Assembly: GCA_031178625.1 (NCBI GenBank)
Contig: JAPSIR010000005.1
Span: 1-48,502, forward strand
DNA from: Cellulomonas sp.
GTDB lineage: Bacteria > Actinomycetota > Actinomycetes > Actinomycetales > Cellulomonadaceae
DNA: 48,502 bases
Reading direction: 5' to 3'
This document shows, in pieces, positions 46,648 through 48,502 of the stretch. The notes beneath the pieces are model-generated. The model saw nothing but the letters and a program-made list of their open reading frames with translations. It made no database searches and had not been told where the DNA came from. A program made the position numbers and the translations under genes. Every line of letters starts with the position of its first letter. Positions within the stretch are counted from its first letter, which is position 1.

Positions 46648-47683
46648 GCACGCCCGAGGCGGCCATGTAGGCGGCGCCGAACAGCGCCATGCCCGCGTAC
46701 GCCGGCGCGGGCCCGGCGGTCGCGACGGAGAGCGCGACGCCGGCCGTCGCCAGCGCGAGCGCGGCGGCGCACACGCACCAGGACCGTCGCAGCCCGAGCC
46801 GGGCGACGAGCGCGCCCGTCAGCACGCCCAGCACGCCGCCCACACCGAGGGCGACCCACAACCACCCGACCCGTGCGGGCACGACGGCGTCCGCCGCGGT
46901 GAGGAGCAGCGGCCCGAACGTCCACGTCAGCGCCGAACCTGCGCCGACGGTGACGGCGGCCGCGGCGGGTGCGAGCAGCGGTCGCCGGGCGGGCGAGGAC
47001 GCGTCCACGGCGGTCCCGGTCGGGACGTCGTGCGCGACGGCGACCGGGCCGTCGCCCCCGCGCGCCCCGGCACCCGAGCCCGCCGGCCCGCACCGCCCCG
47101 GGCCGACCGCCCGCGCCGACCACCGCGCGGCGGCGGCCGTCCCCGCGCACAGCAGCGCCATGAGGACCCAGGCCGGCGCCACCGCCGGGGCGCCGGCCGC
47201 CACGAGGCCCGCGCCGACCACGCCGACGGCCGTCCCCGCGTTGACGACCGACTGGGCGGTCGGCCGCGCCCGCGGCGCCACGACCGCGTGGACGACGGGC
47301 ACGAGCGCGGGCGACGCGAACCCGCCACCCATGCCGGCGACGAAGACCGCCACGACGAGCACCGCGGGCGTGGTGGCGGCCGCGACGCCGAGGCAGCCGA
47401 CCGTCGCGGTGACCCCCGCGAGGACGAGCCCGGCGCGGGGGCGGCGGTCGACGAGGCGCGCCGCCGCGAGCGCCGCGACGGAGTACGACGTGAACTGCGC
47501 GGCGGCCGCCCAGCCGAGCACGTCGGCCAGCTGCGGGCGCTCGTCCGCGAGCGCGGGCGCGAACAGGCCGACGCCGAACCGCGCCATGCCGTACGTCGTC
47601 GCCACGAGCAGCATCCCGGCGACCGTGGCCACGGCGCCCTTCGTCCGAGGCTCCGTGCCCGCCGGTCGCGCCGTCGTGGTCAT
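46307..47683 (-). CDS. MFS transporter, YbfB/YjiJ type
   Basis: A 458-residue membrane protein with about twelve segments. The start GMLLVATTYGMARFGVGLFA is typical of YbfB/YjiJ-type MFS proteins, and the second half begins near ALTWTFGPLLL. A hydrophilic loop of about 50 residues joins the halves. The last membrane segment is VVLAVVAAALCLVGGAGALV. After it, a Pro/Arg/Ser-rich tail of about 45 residues is antisense to the FMN reductase and probably not functional. It diverges from the TetR gene across twin operators, so it is very likely the exporter that TetR controls. The substrate is unknown. Confidence 0.9.
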   Translation of the reverse strand: MTTTARPAGTEPRTKGAVATVAGMLLVATTYGMARFGVGLFAPALADERPQLADVLGWAAAAQFTSYSVAALAAARLVDRRPRAGLVLAGVTATVGCLGVAAATTPAVLVVAVFVAGMGGGFASPALVPVVHAVVAPRARPTAQSVVNAGTAVGVVGAGLVAAGAPAVAPAWVLMALLCAGTAAAARWSARAVGPGRCGPAGSGAGARGGDGPVAVAHDVPTGTAVDASSPARRPLLAPAAAAVTVGAGSALTWTFGPLLLTAADAVVPARVGWLWVALGVGGVLGVLTGALVARLGLRRSWCVCAAALALATAGVALSVATAGPAPAYAGMALFGAAYMAASGVLILWAREVRPTGAGAATSVLFVALATGQAVGSAGFGVARSALDPVVLAVVAAALCLVGGAGALVRRPGTAAARAAAPGGRCSPRASASPSSPPRASRRGPGSRCRPSPRRPSR

Positions 47684-47701
47684 GCCGCACCGCCCGGGTA
47701 C

Positions 47702-47729
47702 AACGCTCGTTTCACCATAACGGTCGTTA
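47702..47729. promoter_or_regulatory. Twin TetR-type operators between MFS and tetR genes
   Basis: AACGCTCGTT (47702-47711) and AACGGTCGTT (47719-47728) are inverted repeats with AACG/CGTT arms and a two-base centre. The second extends to TAACGGTCGTTA (47718-47729). They are 17 bases apart, start to start, in the 56-base gap between divergent genes. Confidence 0.8.
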
Positions 47730-47739
47730 CGCTAGCGGC

Positions 47740-48345
47740 ATGGCGGCGGCGCGGCACACGCAGCACACCCGGGACCGGGTCCTCGACGCGGCCGAGGGCC
47801 TCTTCTTCCGCGACGGCATCGCCGTGACCGGGGTCGACGCCGTCGCGGCCGCGGCCGGGGTCGCCGTCGTGACGCTCTACAAGCACTTCGGCTCCAAGGA
47901 CAACCTGCTGCACGCGGTGCTCCGGCGCCGCCTCGACGCGTGGCTCGCGCACTGGGACGCCGCCGTCGCCCGCGCCGGCACGCCGCGCGACCGGCTGCTC
48001 GCCGTCTTCGACGCCGTGGCGACGTTCCGGGCGGCGAGCGGCCCGACGCAGTGGTGCTGCTTCCTGGCGACGGCGTCCGAGCGGCCCGTGCCCGCCGCGC
48101 CCGGCGCCGACCCCGTCCTCGAGCTGGTCCGGCAGGACACGCGGCTCGTCACGGACCGGCTCGTCGCGCTGGCGGCGGACGCCGGCCACGCGGACCCCGC
48201 CCGCACGGCCGACGCGCTCCTCCTGCTCTACAACGGGGCGCTCGCCAGCCTGCTGCGCGGGGCGCCGACAGATCCCGTCGAGCTGGCGCGGCGCACCGCC
48301 GCGACGCTGCTGGCGGCACAGGACGGGGCGTCCGCGCAGGCCTGA
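47740..48345 (+). CDS. TetR-family repressor
   Basis: A 201-residue regulator. The N-terminal helix-turn-helix is [20 protein letters not shown], then [21 protein letters not shown], the canonical TetR recognition region. A helical ligand-binding domain follows, with [12 protein letters not shown] and [13 protein letters not shown]. The ATG at 47740 lies 11 bases after the second operator, so the protein should repress its own gene and the divergent MFS gene. A perfect palindrome at 48361-48384 ends the transcript. Confidence 0.95.
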   Translation: MAAARHTQHTRDRVLDAAEGLFFRDGIAVTGVDAVAAAAGVAVVTLYKHFGSKDNLLHAVLRRRLDAWLAHWDAAVARAGTPRDRLLAVFDAVATFRAASGPTQWCCFLATASERPVPAAPGADPVLELVRQDTRLVTDRLVALAADAGHADPARTADALLLLYNGALASLLRGAPTDPVELARRTAATLLAAQDGASAQA

Positions 48346-48360
48346 CCGGACACCCCGGCG

Positions 48361-48384
48361 GCCACCCGGCCGCGGCCGGGTGGC
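48361..48384. terminator. Perfect 24-bp palindrome after tetR
   Basis: Bases 48361-48384 are a perfect inverted repeat centred on CCGCGG. It lies 15 bases beyond the tetR stop and 11 before the trmL start. Confidence 0.85.
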
Positions 48385-48395
48385 AGGATGCACCC

Positions 48396-48502
48396 GTGCT
48401 GCACGTCGCCCTGTTCGAGCCGCGGATCCCCGGCAACACGGGCAACGCGATCCGCATGTGCGCCGGCACGGGCGCGACCCTGCACCTCGTCGAGCCCCTC
48501 GG
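48396..48502 (+). CDS. trmL: tRNA (cytidine/uridine-34-2'-O)-methyltransferase TrmL, N-terminal part
   Basis: From GTG at 48396 to the right edge the frame encodes 35 residues beginning [20 protein letters not shown], then [16 protein letters not shown]. This is the highly conserved N terminus of TrmL/CspR SPOUT enzymes, which methylate the wobble-base ribose of certain leucine tRNAs; the Glu-Pro and Asn-Thr-Gly-Asn residues help form the active site. The SAM knot lies beyond the window. It is preceded by the tetR terminator and so has its own promoter or relies on read-through. Confidence 0.93.
   Translation, partial: MLHVALFEPRIPGNTGNAIRMCAGTGATLHLVEPL

Overview
The window is about 48.5 kb of very GC-rich DNA. 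Genes start often with GTG and sometimes TTG, are packed tightly (many ATGA/GTGA stop-start overlaps), and end in long perfect GC palindromes without U tracts. Codon use, gene content (DUF3151, actinobacterial class II aldolase, AbiEi/DUF559 protein) and abundant plant-polysaccharide glycosidases point to an actinobacterium of the Cellulomonas type. That is my recognition from the sequence, not a database result. I saw no tRNA, rRNA, CRISPR array, IS element or phage gene.

Layout. (1) 0-8.2 kb, core metabolism and a signalling island: a cut-off amidohydrolase, purD, purA, a DUF3151 protein, then a PAS-GAF-PP2C-ATPase phosphatase flanked by two STAS anti-anti-sigma proteins, and the class II fructose-bisphosphate aldolase. 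(2) 8.3-10.5 kb: an AbiEi-like/DUF559 putative nuclease gene bracketed by two copies of a dispersed palindromic element, then a TrmH-like RNA methylase. (3) 10.6-16.7 kb: an arabino-oligosaccharide operon, transcribed leftward (Tat-lipoprotein binding protein, two permeases, GH51 arabinofuranosidase) with a LacI regulator. (4) 16.7-23.6 kb, housekeeping: DUF368 membrane protein, HAD phosphatase, LemA, a membrane protein, pyrE, an SDR and recQ. (5) 23.7-28.3 kb: a LacI regulator divergent from a two-gene glucuronoxylan module (ManD-type mannonate dehydratase and GH67 alpha-glucuronidase), with an operator over the promoter. (6) 28.4-30.97 kb: an aldo/keto reductase, and a TerC manganese/metal exporter behind what looks like a yybP-ykoY manganese riboswitch. 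(7) 31-42.8 kb: a seven-gene leftward operon (GH3, two permeases, binding protein, GH39, YesL/DUF624, GH42) divergent from its likely LacI regulator, with a LacI-type operator between -35 and -10. (8) 42.9-48.5 kb: a third copy of the palindromic element, a GH95 alpha-L-fucosidase/galactosidase, an FMN reductase with a probable frameshift that overlaps an MFS transporter tail to tail, a TetR repressor with twin operators, and the start of trmL.

How it works together. None of the six glycosidases has a visible signal peptide. The picture is uptake of short decorated oligosaccharides by two ABC importers, whose ATPase is not encoded here, followed by debranching and hydrolysis in the cytoplasm: GH51 removes arabinose, GH67 removes (methyl)glucuronate, GH95 removes L-fucose or L-galactose, GH42 removes galactose or arabinopyranose, and GH3 and GH39 remove xylose. 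ManD fits the glucuronate branch. Together this suits heavily substituted glucuronoarabinoxylan, as in cereal bran; the substrate is inferred.

The most unusual items are the three-copy palindromic element around the DUF559 gene, the manganese riboswitch with a visible way to hide the ribosome binding site, and the damaged FMN reductase locus.
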